A DNA stretch of 64,000 nt from Macrostomum hystrix (GCA_950097015.1 CATNEN010000038.1:8442001-8506000), one strand, 5' to 3'; shown: positions 12,670 through 25,500, counted from the first letter of the stretch. Translations and numbers: made by a program. Notes: generated from the sequence alone by a model not told the origin.

Positions 12670-13050
12670 CTTAATAATAATAATAATTGCAGGAGGGCTG
12701 CGGGCAATGGCACATCATTTAGTGACACTATAGACCCGCAGCCAGCGAAGAGGCAATTCACTGACTTTGCCCATTTCGCTGACTCCTGAGCACACACTCA
12801 CACAGATACTTTACGCAGGCACACACTTACACATCTGCCCTGACTTTCTCATCGTCAGGCTGTGTACATTTCACTGTGCCTTGGAGGTTGGCCCTCAAGG
12901 ACGTAAATTGCACGACAAGCCCCCAAAGCCTTCTCTCCGCGGCTGCGCCCCAAATAAATGTGGCCTCGCCGTGGAATCGAACTTAGGGACCTCGGTGCGA
13001 GAGGCAAACGCATTAACCGCTCTGCCACCGACCCCCGCAATAACAGCTTT
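12670..13050 (-). mobile_element. tRNA-derived SINE (family 2), antisense copy
   Basis: Read on the minus strand, the element begins with a pol III head: box A-like TGGCAGAGCGGTTAATGCG, then box B-like GTTCGATTCC. A conserved body follows (GGGCGCAGCCGCGGAGAGAA, CTCCAAGGCACAGTG, GAGAAAGTCAGGGCAGATG). It ends in an (ATT)n tail, which is TAATAATAATAATT at 12672-12685 on plus. Related copies lie at 32883, 47731 and 49205. Inward-mutated box bases and the long body argue against a functional tRNA gene. Confidence 0.8.
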
Positions 13051-13324
13051 TGGCTCCGTTGGGTGATGAGGGACGGAAGATCAGAGCTGGTCAACAAGGC
13101 GATCGTTCTTTTAAAGCCCCTCATTATTTTATAAAGACCTTCCCAAACAGCCTCACATTTTTCCTGCTCTACTGACAGTGAAGTGGGCGCGGGGAGCGCC
13201 TTTCAACAGTTAATGCCTTTGTCATAGATTTTTCTACCGCACTACTGAAATATTTTTCCTACGTAAAAAGCAAATCCTTAATCTAGAAATGCGCTGTCGA
13301 ACCCGGTCATGAATGCATAATCTC

Positions 13325-14250
13325 AGAGAGAATCTCTGGGAGAATGGGAGAGTATGTGAGGAGTAGGAGAATCGGAGAGTATGTGAAGAGTGGGAGAATG
13401 GGAGAGTATGTGAGGAGTGGGAGAATGGGAGAGTGTGGGAGAATGGGAGAGTCTGTGGGGAGTGGGAGAATGGGAGAGTATGTGAGGAGTGGGAGAATGG
13501 GAGAGTGTGGGAGAATGGGAGAGTCTGTGAGGAGTGGGAGAATGGGAGAGTGTGGGAGAATGGGAGAGTCTGTGAGGAGTGGGAGAATGGGAGAGTCTGT
13601 GAGGAGTGGGAGAATGGGAGAGTATGTGAGGAGTGGGAGAATCGGAGAGTATGTGAAGAGTGGGAGAATGGGAGAGTATGTGAGGAGTGGGAGAATGGGA
13701 GAGTGTGGGAGATGGGAGAGTCTGCGAGGAGTGGGAGAATGGGAGAGTCTGTGAGGAGTGGGAGAATGGGAGAGTCTGTGAGGAGTGGGAGAATGGGAGA
13801 GTATGTGAAGAGTAGGAGAATCGGAGAGTATGTGAGGAGTGGGAGAATGGGAGAGTATGTGAGGAGTGGGAGAATGGGAGAGTATGTGAGGAGTGGGAGA
13901 ATCGGAGAGTATGTGAAGAGTGGGAGAATGGGAGAGTATGTGAGGAGTGGGAGAATGGGAGAGTGTGGAAGAATGGGAGAGTCTGTGAGGAGTGGGAGAA
14001 TCGGAGAGTATGTGAGGAGTGGGAGAATCGGAGAGTATGTGAAGAGTGGGAGAATCTGAGTCTGGGAGGAGTGGGAGAATGGGAGAGTATGTGAGGAGTG
14101 GGAGAATCGGAGAGTCTGGGAGGAGTGGGAGAATCGGAGAGTCTGGGAGGAGTGGGAGAATGGGAGAGTATGTGAAGAGTGGGAGAATCGGAGAGTATGT
14201 GAAGAGTGGGAGAATCGGAGAGTCTGGGAGGAGTGGGAGATTTAAAAGTT
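13325..14250. repeat. 27-bp purine-rich minisatellite
   Basis: About 34 units of GTGGGAGAATGGGAGAGTAT plus GTGAGGA; ATGGG/ATCGG and TATGTGA/TCTGTGA/TCTGGGA variants are mixed. A 27-bp unit is divisible by three, so all frames on one strand or the other stay open for up to 323 codons; these frames are artefacts. Single 13-bp deletions (GAGTGTGGGAGAATGG) occur about five times. It is intergenic, between the SINE and the UBE2Z gene. Confidence 0.93.
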
Positions 14251-14254
14251 ACAC

Positions 14255-15060
14255 GAGTATGGCTAACTGCTGATAAGCAGTCTATAGCAGGCATCGCAGT
14301 TTTGAGTTAGTCCTCAGTCGACAATGAACTATTTATATATTTTTCAAACCTAAACATGTAGGCCCTAATCGTGACGATAATAATATTTCTGAAAGCAATA
14401 GCTTTCCTTGTTGCCTCTGAGTCGACTTTTAATCGAGTCGCCCATTAAATAAATTAATTGTCGAAAGAAGGTAAATTATGAAATAAAATTAAAGTAAATA
14501 AATAATTTACTCTGTCAAATTTACTTATTATGATCAATTGTGTTTGCATTTACATTTCATATACTTAAGTAGTGGATTATTTTTCAACAGTCAAAAGTTT
14601 TTGTTTTAAATTTGGAGGCAGATTATAGTAAGATCCATATTAATCAAGACTTTAAAGCCGGAAAAGCAAAGTGTAGTTAAAATAATCTCGCAGAAATTAA
14701 ATAAGGCGCCAAAATATACACGTAGTCAGTCGAGTAACGGACTAACTGAAAGCCTGCTGAAAGAAACTAAAATAATTGGAACTTTGTTAAAAAATAGCAA
14801 CAAACTAACGAAGATTTAAAATCAACGAGGGTAGCAATATTTTAGAATAGTGACAATCTGGGTAAATAAAGGTATAAACAACACGAGTCGGAATATATAG
14901 ATCAACATCGAGGATGAATATAGGATTAATTGACGACACGATGATTCCTGAATAAAATAACAGGCGTGGAAAAACTATTGCAATAGTGTTTATGTCCGTG
15001 AAGTTTTTACATTAAGTCTTAATATTTTGTTTTGATCGACACTACTGCAAGTAGAAATAT
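14255..15060. other. AT-rich spacer downstream of UBE2Z, nothing recognised
   Basis: About 800 bp of AT-rich sequence with no exon, tandem repeat or RNA gene that I can support. It holds the 3' UTR and downstream flank of the minus-strand UBE2Z gene. Confidence 0.5.
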
Positions 15061-15075
15061 TTGCTAATGTTTCCT

Positions 15076-16164
15076 TTAATTCGATTTCGGCTCTTCAGCG
15101 TCAGCAGCAGCGCGAGCACGGGCATCAACTTCAGCGGCGAGTTTGGCGCCGTCAAGCAGGGCTTCGATTCGTCGACCGATCTCCCTGAAGTTGAAAGGCA
15201 CATTGCGCTGGGTGTTATTGTACGGGTTCATCATCGGCTTGCCGTCCAGACGCTGACTCAGCTCTGAGCAACGATCCACGTAGCGCTGGTAGTTTTTGAC
15301 GAAGTGCGATGAGGCACGCTGTCGCATCCGGGGCGGCAGAGGCGACCGGGCTGGGTCGAGCTGATCGCATACGGCCACCCGCAGGGTCTGATAGGCCAGA
15401 AAGTCGCTGTACAGTTGCTTGAATTCTGGCACAATGCTCTCATCAAAGCCAGGCTCATTGTCCCAGGGCATCTCGTTGAGGCGGAACTGCAGCGAGTGGA
15501 GCACATTGGCCAGGGTGTAATCCGGCTGCCAAGAAATCCCCTGCCAGGTGCCCAAAAGGCTTAGGCAGACGCAGCCGTTCTCATAGAAGTTCGGGTTGAA
15601 TCGAACGGTGCCTCGGCCTGTTGTGAGCAGTGCTACTCGCGGAGGGCTGCACAATTTTAAGACAAACAAGCTTATATTAGCTCTCAGTTGTGAAGTAAAT
15701 TAATAAATTGAATCATTCAATATATAAATAACTCTAAATTGCTGTGCATGGCATATAAATTACTACCCATTTTAATGAATTTCAGTTTTTTGGACATACC
15801 TGTTGGGAAATTCTGGCGGCACGCGAACAGTGAAATGAAAAAAGCCACCCTCATAGGGTGTATTATGCTGGCCGCATATCAGAAAGTCCAGCCGTGAGCA
15901 GTCCTCATCATTAGCAAATATATAAGCACCAGGTTGCTCATCGGAGATAAGACTGCGAGTATCTGACAGAACCCGAGCTAAACAGCCTGGCCTGTAGCTG
16001 TTTGCTTGAAACTCCAGGCAATCTGGGTGCCAGATGGCTGGTAGATTGACAATGGCAGCTGGCATCATGGCTAGCAAAAATTGTTGAAATTGCTCCTGAC
16101 TCGTAGGAATCAGAATGTCATTTTCTTCACTAATAGGGACATCTTCATTAATGCCTTCTGCCAT
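15076..16164 (-). CDS. UBE2Z: UBE2Z-type ubiquitin-conjugating enzyme E2
   Basis: Predicted E2 that accepts activated ubiquitin (and FAT10 in vertebrates, via UBA6) on its active-site cysteine. Two exons, 16164-15800 and 15646-15076, join as AACAG|C (Asn-Ser) and give 311 residues. The UBC fold starts after a short acidic N terminus. Family motifs in order are TPYEGGFFHF (about 99-108), PPRVALLTTG (about 123), TVRFNPNFYENG, then VCLSLLGTW with catalytic Cys149, and NEPGFDE. A long C-terminal extension containing TLRVAVCDQL is typical of UBE2Z and absent from most E2s. The C terminus is Ala/Asp-rich. A pyrimidine-AG acceptor (AAATTGCAG) lies about 27 nt before the start codon. Short generic E2s lack the VRFNPNFY and RVAVCD blocks, so the assignment is firm. 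Confidence 0.92.
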
Positions 16165-18780
16165 TTTTTATGAAGTTAAAAGTGGAGCTGCAATTTTTCG
16201 CTATTGTTTACGTAAATTCACATCACTTAAAATATATAATATAGCTCGATAATATACATCTAGAAAACAGGCTGAAACAAAAATTTGAGTGCATATTCAT
16301 ACACTAAATAAATTTGTATATTTTATATATCTATTCATATATTACATGAGTACATTAGTAAAAAATATAATATAGATTGCATTGTTTTCATAGTAAATTT
16401 CAATTGAAATTTAAATCACAGTATTGTAGATAATATTTAGTGGTATGGGATTCAGGCAACAATTAGTGATCTTGTGTCTGTCAACTCAAAACTGGATATA
16501 ATCACAAACAACAAACAAATCGATTATGACCCTTAATTAACTTTTGTTTTTTAAAGAGAAACATGAGATAAAATAGGCGAGTAATTTAAGTAAGTTGCTA
16601 AGGTTTTTCACTGTATATATTTCAAAATGAACTGCAAAGATACTACAATAATTTTATTTATTTATTGCTAGTGTATACCTTTTTCAGTGTTAACTACAAG
16701 ATCGCTAGTTTTAGACAAGGACCAAAGTTGAATAACTGTAGTACAGCTGGTTTTTTAGTTATCGAAATGTTAAACAGATAAAACCAAATGTGCTCGTGAT
16801 CTAAATCGATGTTTTAAAGCAAAGTGTATACAACAATATATTCAAAATGAAAAAGAAAATTTTCGCTTCTGTCAGGATTAACAAACTTTCTGTGGTTAAG
16901 TAGATTTTTAGATATTATTACCAAAATTAAAAAATATGTAGTAAATAAATACTTTTAGTGATGGACATTTAAGCATTATTATTTATTAGAAAATAAGTCC
17001 TGACGAGAGTGGCATTTTAAATTGTCTTTTGAGTCTACATTGTTTTAAAAATGATGTTACAGATCAGATTAGGCCTATGTCAAATTTAATCGGGCGCCTA
17101 TTGTACTCATATGCAGTAGTCTTCTAAATTTATATTTATATCCTGTATATATATTATAGTTACTATCGCACTATTATATCTTCATATCCCACCTATTCTA
17201 AATCTCTAAACTCTGAAGTCTGTCAGTGTCTGTCTGTTCATATTTACGTCGTTCCGCAGACTGAATGCCTAAACGAAAATTTATTGCGTTTTTCTAAACA
17301 TTCCTAATGTTTTTTGCATGAGAATTTAAGAACTCTGCTATTCTGCTGCAATTTTGAAGGGCTTAAATATTCGATGCTATAAATGCGAGGTCAAATAAGG
17401 TTCAATTCTTGACAATGTGAATGTCAATTCCACATTCCAGTACTGATTGCATTATGAATTCTAGCAAGATAGCTAGGCTTAACCTGTATTAATAATTGAA
17501 TACTATTTCTATCGACTAAAAATGTGCAGTGTGCATGGTGGTAAGTACAAAGAAGGTGAAAAAATTATCCATGCAGTGGTTTGTGTTTGTGTGTATTTTT
17601 TATAGGCAGTGCTTAGGCCCATTAATGCAGTCGTGTGCAAATAATGCCAACTTTATCCCCATAGATCCATATCAATTATGCTCACCTTATCTACATGGCA
17701 GTTTGCTAGAATAGGCCATCACATTGTACATATAGGCCAGCAGGTAGGCAGTTGATGGCAGGGTTTAACCCAGGCAGCTTCAGACCCTGGGAGAATAGAC
17801 TCAATCCCAGAGGTGACATCAGAGCACATGGTCATTAGGGCTAGGCCAACTTCCCCAGAAGTAATAGGGCCAATTTTCAAATAGGCCCTAGTGATGATTT
17901 TTAGGGCAAAATAAGTTATCAGAAAGAGTAAAGCATTAGGTTTAGGCCTCTAGGATGCACTTATGAATCCCACTACAATATTACTTGGTTTTAAACCTAG
18001 AGAACTAGGTTTAGGGTAGTTTTTTGCCACCCTTTATATCATTACATTAGGTGTCTCTTTTGTCAATCAACTTAGCTAACTTCAACTAAGATATATTTTA
18101 AATCATTGTTTTAAGTTGAAATTCCATATAGATGATGTAGTATATAACAGAGAACTGTTATCAAATGGATAACCAATGCTCTACTTACCAACTGTCTAGC
18201 AAATAATATACCAATAAAATTGTTTAGGTGACATTGATGTAGAAGTGTGTAGGTGCCACTGAGCTGTGAATGGTTGCCCTGCCAATTATTCTAGACCACC
18301 CCTTGAATATAAAGGCTAATAGTAACCATCTGTTTGCTTTAGGCCCCCCTAATAAAAAACGTAAAAATTAAATGAGAAATGAAAAGTAGGTTTAGAAAAA
18401 GCTAAATTACCTGAACAAAGTGCTATACATTGTGTGAAACCTTATAAAATCTATAACTGCTAGAAAAATCTATATGAAAGAAAGTGCTCTATTTAATGTA
18501 TGCACCTACATTTAAGATTCTAGTTTGAAATTTGAGCACTACTGCAGTTCAAACTGGCACCCATGCAGGTAGCTATTTCCTAAAATATCTTTAGATCAAT
18601 ATTGCATAGATGAAAAAGACTTAATCTTATCATCAAATCACCTCTAATGAACTCAGATAATTACATCCAATAAATAAGCTGCCATCAAAATAGTTTTTTC
18701 TTGATGCTTGCAAATCTCCAAGTTGTGTTTTAACAATATCTTTTTTCCTGGCTTGTATATCCAAAATACCGCAAACGTGC
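16165..18780. other. AT-rich intergenic region, divergent promoters of UBE2Z and MTCH2
   Basis: About 2.6 kb between the head-to-head UBE2Z (minus) and MTCH2-like (plus) genes. It is AT-rich with scattered AGGCCTA-type palindromes (for example 17067) and no tandem arrays. The short open frame at 17529-17714 has no signal beyond chance. The two genes' promoters must lie here, but I can point to no specific element. Confidence 0.55.
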
Positions 18781-18839
18781 TAACTTTATTGCAGACAGAA
18801 TTTTTGCCTTGATCAGCACTCAGCTCATTGGCAGAAATC

Positions 18840-19968
18840 ATGGCAACTGCCGGAGATCCCTTCAACGAGTTCGTGTCTAAGCTGGCTGGCTCCATTGTGG
18901 TGCACCCGCTGACCTTCTCACGCATCCTCATCCAGCTAGGCTGGGAGCCGGAACCGCCCAGGCTGGGCCTCAATCTCTTCAGACGCCAGAAGTTTTTCTA
19001 TCCCAATATGTTCAAACACGTTGGCTGCGTTCGCGACGAGGTCGGCGGCATGATTCCGCTTTGGAGCACCGGCCTGCTAGCCAAGCTGGCCAGTCAGGTA
19101 GTCAGGGAGCTAGCCCTACGCGGCGTTGAGAAGGCCTGCGGCGGCGTCGGCGCCGGCAACGAGAAGAACTGGGAGCTGAAGGCTGTCAGCGTCAAGCAGC
19201 TGGCGGAGCGCTGCTGCTACTCCAGCGTTGGCCGGTCCGTGGCAGTGTTCGTTTCCTACCCACTGCACGCTGTCATGGTCCGCCAGATGGCCGCCGCCGT
19301 TTGTCACGACGCTGTCTACCGGGGCAACATTCTGTCCGTGATTCGCGAGATCTTCAAAGAGGAAGGCATTCAGGGCTTCTTCCGCGGCGTCACAGTTGCC
19401 ATCATTGGCGACCTGCTGGCCCTCTGGGGTATTTCCTTCATTGCCTACGCCTTCAACGAGCTGGTCTTTTCGGACCGAGCGCCACCCGATGTCAAGCAGG
19501 TGAGTGGCTCCGTACCCACCCTGCCTACACCACCCTACTCTACAGGCTTGTCCTGAAAGTCCTTAATTCATTGAAGGCCAGGGCCCCGTGCTATAGAACT
19601 TATAGCTAGGACCAGGGAGCTAGGAGCCTCCTAGCTAAATAATGTGTCCGTGCCGACAGATCCCTTATTTTAAATCGCATTACCATAATTATGTTCAATC
19701 AGATTAGTACGAATCCGCTTCCCAATTCGTCCAGGTGAGCCCGATGCTAGCATCATTCCTGGTGTCGTCCTTTACCTATCGCTACGGCGTGGTGTCCACC
19801 AACCTGTGCATCCGGGGCAGCTCCGGCCTGACCCTTTCTGTGCCCTACTCGAGCAGCGCCGAGTGCTGGCAGGCTCTGAAGTTGGCGGGTGGCCTGTCCC
19901 GCGGCGACAGCATGTTCTTCCGCATCGCTCCGCCCGGAGCAGCCGCCGTCAACGCCAGACGGCGTTGA
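18840..19968 (+). CDS. MTCH2: Mitochondrial carrier homolog 2-like outer membrane protein
   Basis: Member of the MTCH branch of the SLC25 family, which sits in the outer mitochondrial membrane; human MTCH2 acts as an insertase for tail-anchored proteins and as a tBID partner. Exon 1 18840-19499 and exon 2 19735-19968 give 297 residues, close to the family's roughly 300. Carrier-like repeats are seen as HPLTFSRILIQLGWEPEPP (about 25-43) and YPLHAVMVRQM (about 140), matching the degenerate P-x-x signatures of MTCH2. EEGIQGFFRGV and LLALWGISFIAYAFNE follow, and exon 2 supplies the last helix and an SRGDSMFFR motif. The ATG at 18840 is preferred over an in-frame TTG at 18828. The intron is flanked by the same eight bases, CAGGTGAG, at both splice junctions. 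Confidence 0.9.
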
Positions 19969-20500
19969 GAAAAGTGACCGACAAATAACAATAGGAAAAC
20001 AATTTCTCTAGGAATTCTGCATAACTCGACAATATATATTTGCTTTAGTGCGCAGATGAATTTTTATCTTGATAATTTAATGTTTGTTAATCAATTAAAA
20101 CATTGATTAACTAATCAGGTTATTCAAGGCGATTAGCACCAAATTCTACGAGCCATAGGTTAGTATCTCGTAGTTATATTGGCATAGTTTTTATATTCTA
20201 GGCACTAGTTTACACGTAAAAATGTTTGACTAAAATATTATGTTTTATTATTCAAATAAATATAGTCAAGTAGAAGACTAATCCAATTGTTTACGGCTAA
20301 CGTACCACTTGACTGATTAAGGAAGTTCTCCTAAACGTAAGGCTCTGAACACTCGTGCTATTTATAGAACTCCTTGGATTAATTATAGCTGCTCGATGCT
20401 AACTCAATAAATGGTGTTCTTTTTGTCTGAGGAAGGCTTGGACATAGACTAATTCAAAGTCCACCTAACTTATGTGATGATAAGTGTATTCTTGAATTGG
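19969..20500. other. 3' flank of MTCH2 and upstream region of the next gene
   Basis: AT-rich sequence of about 530 bp with AATAAA motifs at 20262 and 20405 on the plus strand that could serve as polyadenylation signals. No exon or repeat array was found. Confidence 0.4.
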
Positions 20501-20561
20501 CAGTGGTGAACCGTCATATTCGAAATCGGCTTGTCATCCCGACGATAGCGCGCCAGTTGCC

Positions 20562-22057
20562 ATGGCAACCACTACAACGCAGCAGGAGAAAAGTGGCCTA
20601 CGCGGCGGGATAAACTATAATAAGTACAACAAATATCAACGCACAGTTGAGGTACAGGTGTTTCCGCAGAATCTGCGAGCCACTTGGGACGATACCGGTT
20701 GCCTTGTTTGCATGCTAATTACACTGGTGGCAGCTGTGTCTGTTTTCACTGTTTCCTTGTTCTACCTTCAGAAATTATTTGCTAATGAAGCGGAGATCAA
20801 CGCCTCGGAAACATTGGCACTGTTAGCTGAGACCAACTTTACCATCATCGCCATTTTCTGTGGCGGTATCATTCTAGGCTTCATTTTCATGTGCCTGTGC
20901 GGTATCAACACTCAGGTGAGCTCATGCTGGGGGAACTGCCGGTTATCCAGGCAATATTTAGGGAACTGCCGGTTATCCAGGCAATATTTAGGGAACTGCC
21001 GGTTATCCAGGCAATATTTAGGGAACTGCCGGTTATCCAGGCAATATTTAGGGAACTGCCGGTTATCCAGGCAATCTAAGGGAACTGCCGGTTATACAGG
21101 CAATATTTAGGGAACTGCCGGTTATCCAGGCAATATTTAGGGAACTGCCGGTTATCCAGGCAATCTTTAGGCAACTGCCGATTATCCAGGCAATATTTAG
21201 GGAACTGCCGGTTATCCAGGCAATATTTAGGGAACTGCCGGTTATCCAGGCAATCTTTAGGGAACTGCCGGAACTATCCAGACAATATTTAGGGAACTGC
21301 CGGAACTATCCAGACAATATTTAGGGAACTGCCGGTTATCCAGGCAATCTTTAGGGAACTGCCGGTTATCCAGGCAATATTTAGGGAAATGCCGGTTATC
21401 CAGGCAATATTTAGGGAAATGCCGGTTATCCAGGCAATATAAGGGAAATGCCGGTTATCCAGGCAATATTTAGGGAAATGCCGGTTATCCAGGCAATATT
21501 TAGGGAACTGCCGGTTATCCAGGCAATCTTTAGGCAACTGCCGATTATCCAGGCAATATTTAGGGAACTGCCGGTTATCCAGGCAATATTTAGGGAACTG
21601 CCGGTTATCCAGGCAATCTTTAGGGAACTGCTGGTTGTCCATGCAATCTTCAGGGAACTGCCGGTTGTCCATGCAATATTTAGGGAATCAGCCCCGTGGG
21701 CTCTAAAGAGGATAAACCACACTCGTGGGTCTATATCCCGCACTCGCAACGCTCCCGACCATTTAGTTGATGGCTGCCAGGAAGCGGCAGTTCGGGTCGC
21801 TGCGCAAGAACCGCATCCTGCTGTCCCTGATGCGCGGCCCTGACGCCTGGGACGAGCCATTGTTTCAGCGCCGGCTGCGCCAGCGAGATAAACGGCTTAA
21901 GCGGGTGCAGAAGACTGTTGTTGCGCGGCTAGAGGACTGGCTCGCCCTCCGAGAAGCCAGGGTCAAGCACCTCCAGGGAATGCGCGAGCGGATGATAAAG
22001 GAGCGCCTGAAAAGGGAGATGGAGTTAGACAAGGACGAGGGCTGCGTGATACTTTAA
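20562..22057 (+). CDS. Two-helix membrane protein with C-terminal CaaX box, unrecognised family
   Basis: Exon 1 20562-20915 ends AACACTCAG|GTGAGC. Exon 2 begins after ATTTAG at 21767 in the same phase and ends at 22057, giving 214 residues. I do not recognise the family. Residues 46-69 and 92-114 are hydrophobic helices; the loop between them carries two glycosylation sequons (N80-A-S, N92-F-T), suggesting a luminal or extracellular loop with both termini cytosolic. Residues 119-205 are highly basic and helical (KRQFGSLRKN, RQRDKRLKRVQK), then the protein ends CVIL. A cytosolic C terminus is what a geranylgeranylated CaaX protein needs, so topology and motif agree. Most of the intron is a 30-bp minisatellite. 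Exon 2 frame is supported by phase, basic helix and natural stop. Confidence 0.7.
20925..21690. repeat. 30-bp minisatellite filling the intron of the CaaX protein gene
   Basis: About 25 units of GGGAACTGCCGGTTATCCAG plus GCAATATTTA, starting about 10 bp after the splice donor. Each unit contains two sense-strand acceptor-like sites (TTATCCAG|G and ATATTTAG|G). The 30-bp length keeps the exon-1 frame open as a ten-residue repeat (GNCRLSRQYL) until a one-base change near 21070. Within the array, a run of ACTATCCAGAC variants at 21270-21320 marks local duplications. Confidence 0.95.
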
Positions 22058-22540
22058 GCCCTCGCATCTTACAAGTACTTCCAAACCAATAGCTGCGAGT
22101 TATTTCAAAAGTCGCTGAGCAATGTATATGAAGTATAATGTACCGTCCGGTATTGACAATAGGGCACGCAGCGGCGTCTGACAATCACGGACAGTATCAT
22201 TTACAATAACGAAATCCACGGTTTGCGACTACATGTATTTATTTTAATATAGAAAATATACAGAAATTAATTAGCCAGGTGTATAGCTTATTTACAGCTC
22301 TTATGCAGTTCATAAGCTCTGGAGACAGAGTACATGATCCGTGGACTGAGAGAAGCCCGAGTACACACGGTACACACCACCTCAATGTTTATCGAATTCT
22401 AATGTTAAGTATACTAGCTGGCGCATAATGGACGTAAATGTCTCAATGACAACTGACAAGCTACTTGCTCTACAATGAGATTCGAGTATCATATCTCCTG
22501 GTCAGAAATCCGAAGCTCTGGGATGAGACCTCTTAGAATT
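22058..22540. other. 3' flank of the CaaX protein gene
   Basis: About 480 bp with no exon or array. It separates the plus-strand CaaX gene from the large satellite and presumably contains its 3' UTR. Confidence 0.4.
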
Positions 22541-25500
22541 CGCACCTGGTAGAGTATTGAGACTTGGATCTCACCTGAATTTAAACAATTGAGACTGGAA
22601 TCTCACCTGAATTTAAACAATTGAGACTGGAATCTCACCTGAATTTAAACAATTGAGACTCGAGTCTCAACTGAATTTAAACAATTGAGACTAGAATCTC
22701 ACCTGAATTTAAACAATTGAGACTGGAATCTCACCTGAATTTAAACAATTGAGACTCGAGTCTCACCTGAATTTAAGCAATTGAGACTCCAGTCTCACCT
22801 GAATTTAAACAATTGAGACTGGAATCTCACCTGAATTTAAGCAATTGAGACTCGAGTCTCACCTGAATTTAAGCAATTGAGACTCGAGTCTCACCTGAAT
22901 TTAAGCAATTGAGACTGGAATCTCACCTGAATTTAAACAATTGAGACTAGAATCTCACCTGAATTTAAACAATTGAGACTAGAATCTCACCTGAATTTAA
23001 ACAATTGAGACTAGAATCTCACCTGAATTTAAACAATTGAGACTAGAATCTCACCTGAATTTAAACAATTGAGACTGGAATCTCACCTGAATTTAAACAA
23101 TTGAGACTCGAGTCTCACCTGAATTTAAGCAATTGAGACTCCAGTCTCACCTGAATTTAAACAATTGAGACTGGAATCTCACCTGAATTTAAGCAATTGA
23201 GACTAGAATCTCACCTGAATTTAAGCAATTGAGACTCGAGTCTCACCTGAATTTAAGCAATTGAGACTCGAGTCTCACCTGAATTTAAGCAATTGAGACT
23301 GGAATCTCACCTGAATTTAAACAATTGAGACTAGAATCTCACCTGAATTTAAACAATTGAGACTAGAATCTCACCTGAATTTAAACAATTGAGACTAGAA
23401 TCTCACCTGAATTTAAACAATTGAGACTAGAATCTCACCTGAATTTAAACAATTGAGACTCGAGTCTCACTTGAATTTAAGCAATTGAGACTGGACTCTC
23501 ACCTGAATTTAAACAATTGAGACTCGAGTCTCACCTGAATTTAAACAATTGAGACTGGAATCTCACCTGAATTTAAACAATTGAGACTCGAGTCTCACCT
23601 GAATTTAAGCAATTGAGACTGGAATCTCACCTGACTTTAAACAATTGAGACTCGAGTCTCACCTGAATTTAAACAATTGAGACTCCAGTCTCACCTGAAT
23701 TTAAACAATTGAGACTGGAATCTCACCTGACTTTAAACAATTGAGACTAGAATCTCACCTGAATTTAAGCAATTGAGACTGGAATCTCACCTGACTTTAA
23801 ACAATTGAGACTAGAATCTCACCTGAATTTAAACAATTGAGACTCGAGTTTCAACTGAATTTAAACAATTGAGACTAGAACCTCACCTGAATTTAAACAA
23901 TTGAGACTCGAGTCTCACCTGAATTTAAGCAATTGAGACTGGAATCTCACCTGACTTTAAACAATTGAGACTAGAATCTCACCTGAATTTAAACAATTGA
24001 GACTCGAGTCTCAACTGAATTTAAACAATTGAGACTAGAACCTCACCTGAATTTAAACAATTGAGACTCGAGTCTCACCTGAATTTAAACAATTGAGACT
24101 CGAGTCTCACCTGAATTTAAAGAATTGAGACTCCAGTCTCACCTGAATTTAAGCAATTGAGACTGGAGTGGAATCTCACCTGAATTTAAACAATTGAGAC
24201 TAGAATCTCACCTGAATTTAAACAATTGAGACTAGAATCTCACCTGAATTTAAACAATTGAGACTAGAATCTCACCTGAATTTAAACAATTGAGACTAGA
24301 ATCTCACCTGAATTTAAACAATTGAGACTAGAATCTCACCTGAATTTAAACAATTGAGACTCGAGTCTCACTTGAATTTAAGCAATTGAGACTGGACTCT
24401 CACCTGAATTTAAACAATTGAGACTCGAGTCTCACCTGAATTTAAACAATTGAGACTGGAATCTCACCTGAATTTAAACAATTGAGACTCGAGTCTCACC
24501 TGAATTTAAGCAATTGAGACTGGAATCTCACCTGACTTTAAACAATTGAGACTCGAGTCTCACCTGAATTTAAACAATTGAGACTCCAGTCTCACCTGAA
24601 TTTAAACAATTGAGACTGGAATCTCACCTGACTTTAAACAATTGAGACTAGAATCTCACCTGAATTTAAGCAATTGAGACTGGAATCTCACCTGACTTTA
24701 AACAATTGAGACTAGAATCTCACCTGAATTTAAACAATTGAGACTCGAGTTTCAACTGAATTTAAACAATTGAGACTAGAACCTCACCTGAATTTAAACA
24801 ATTGAGACTCGAGTCTCACCTGAATTTAAGCAATTGAGACTGGAATCTCACCTGACTTTAAACAATTGAGACTAGAATCTCACCTGAATTTAAACAATTG
24901 AGACTCGAGTCTCAACTGAATTTAAACAATTGAGACTAGAACCTCACCTGAATTTAAACAATTGAGACTCGAGTCTCACCTGAATTTAAACAATTGAGAC
25001 TCGAGTCTCACCTGAATTTAAAGAATTGAGACTCCAGTCTCACCTGAATTTAAGCAATTGAGACTGGAGTGGAATCTCACCTGAATTTAAACAATTGAGA
25101 CTAGAATCTCACCTGAATTTAAACAATTGAGACTAGAATCTCACCTGAATTTAAACAATTGAGACTGGAATCTCATCTGAATTTAAACAATTGAGACTAG
25201 AATCTCACCTGAATTTAAACAATTGAGACTGGAATCTCATCTGAATTTAAACAATTGAGACTAGAATCTCACCTGAATTTAAACAATTGAGACTGGAATC
25301 TCACCTGAATTTAAGCAATTGAGACTGGAATCTCACCTGAATTTAAACAATTGAGACTGGAATCTCACCTGAATTTAAACAATTGAGACTAGAATCTCAC
25401 CTGAATTTAAACAATTGAGACTCGAGTCTCACCTGAATTTAAACAATTGAGACTGGAATCTCACCTGAATTTAAACAATTGAGACTGGAATCTCACCTGA

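Noticed and set aside
12872..13050. tRNA gene at the head of the element near 13000
   Set aside because: Same reasoning: tRNA-like head of a SINE with three further copies in the window.
13323..14294. 323-codon minus-strand open frame rich in Ser, His, Pro and Thr, and overlapping plus-strand frames
   Set aside because: It is entirely a 27-bp minisatellite; unit length divisible by three keeps several frames open on both strands.
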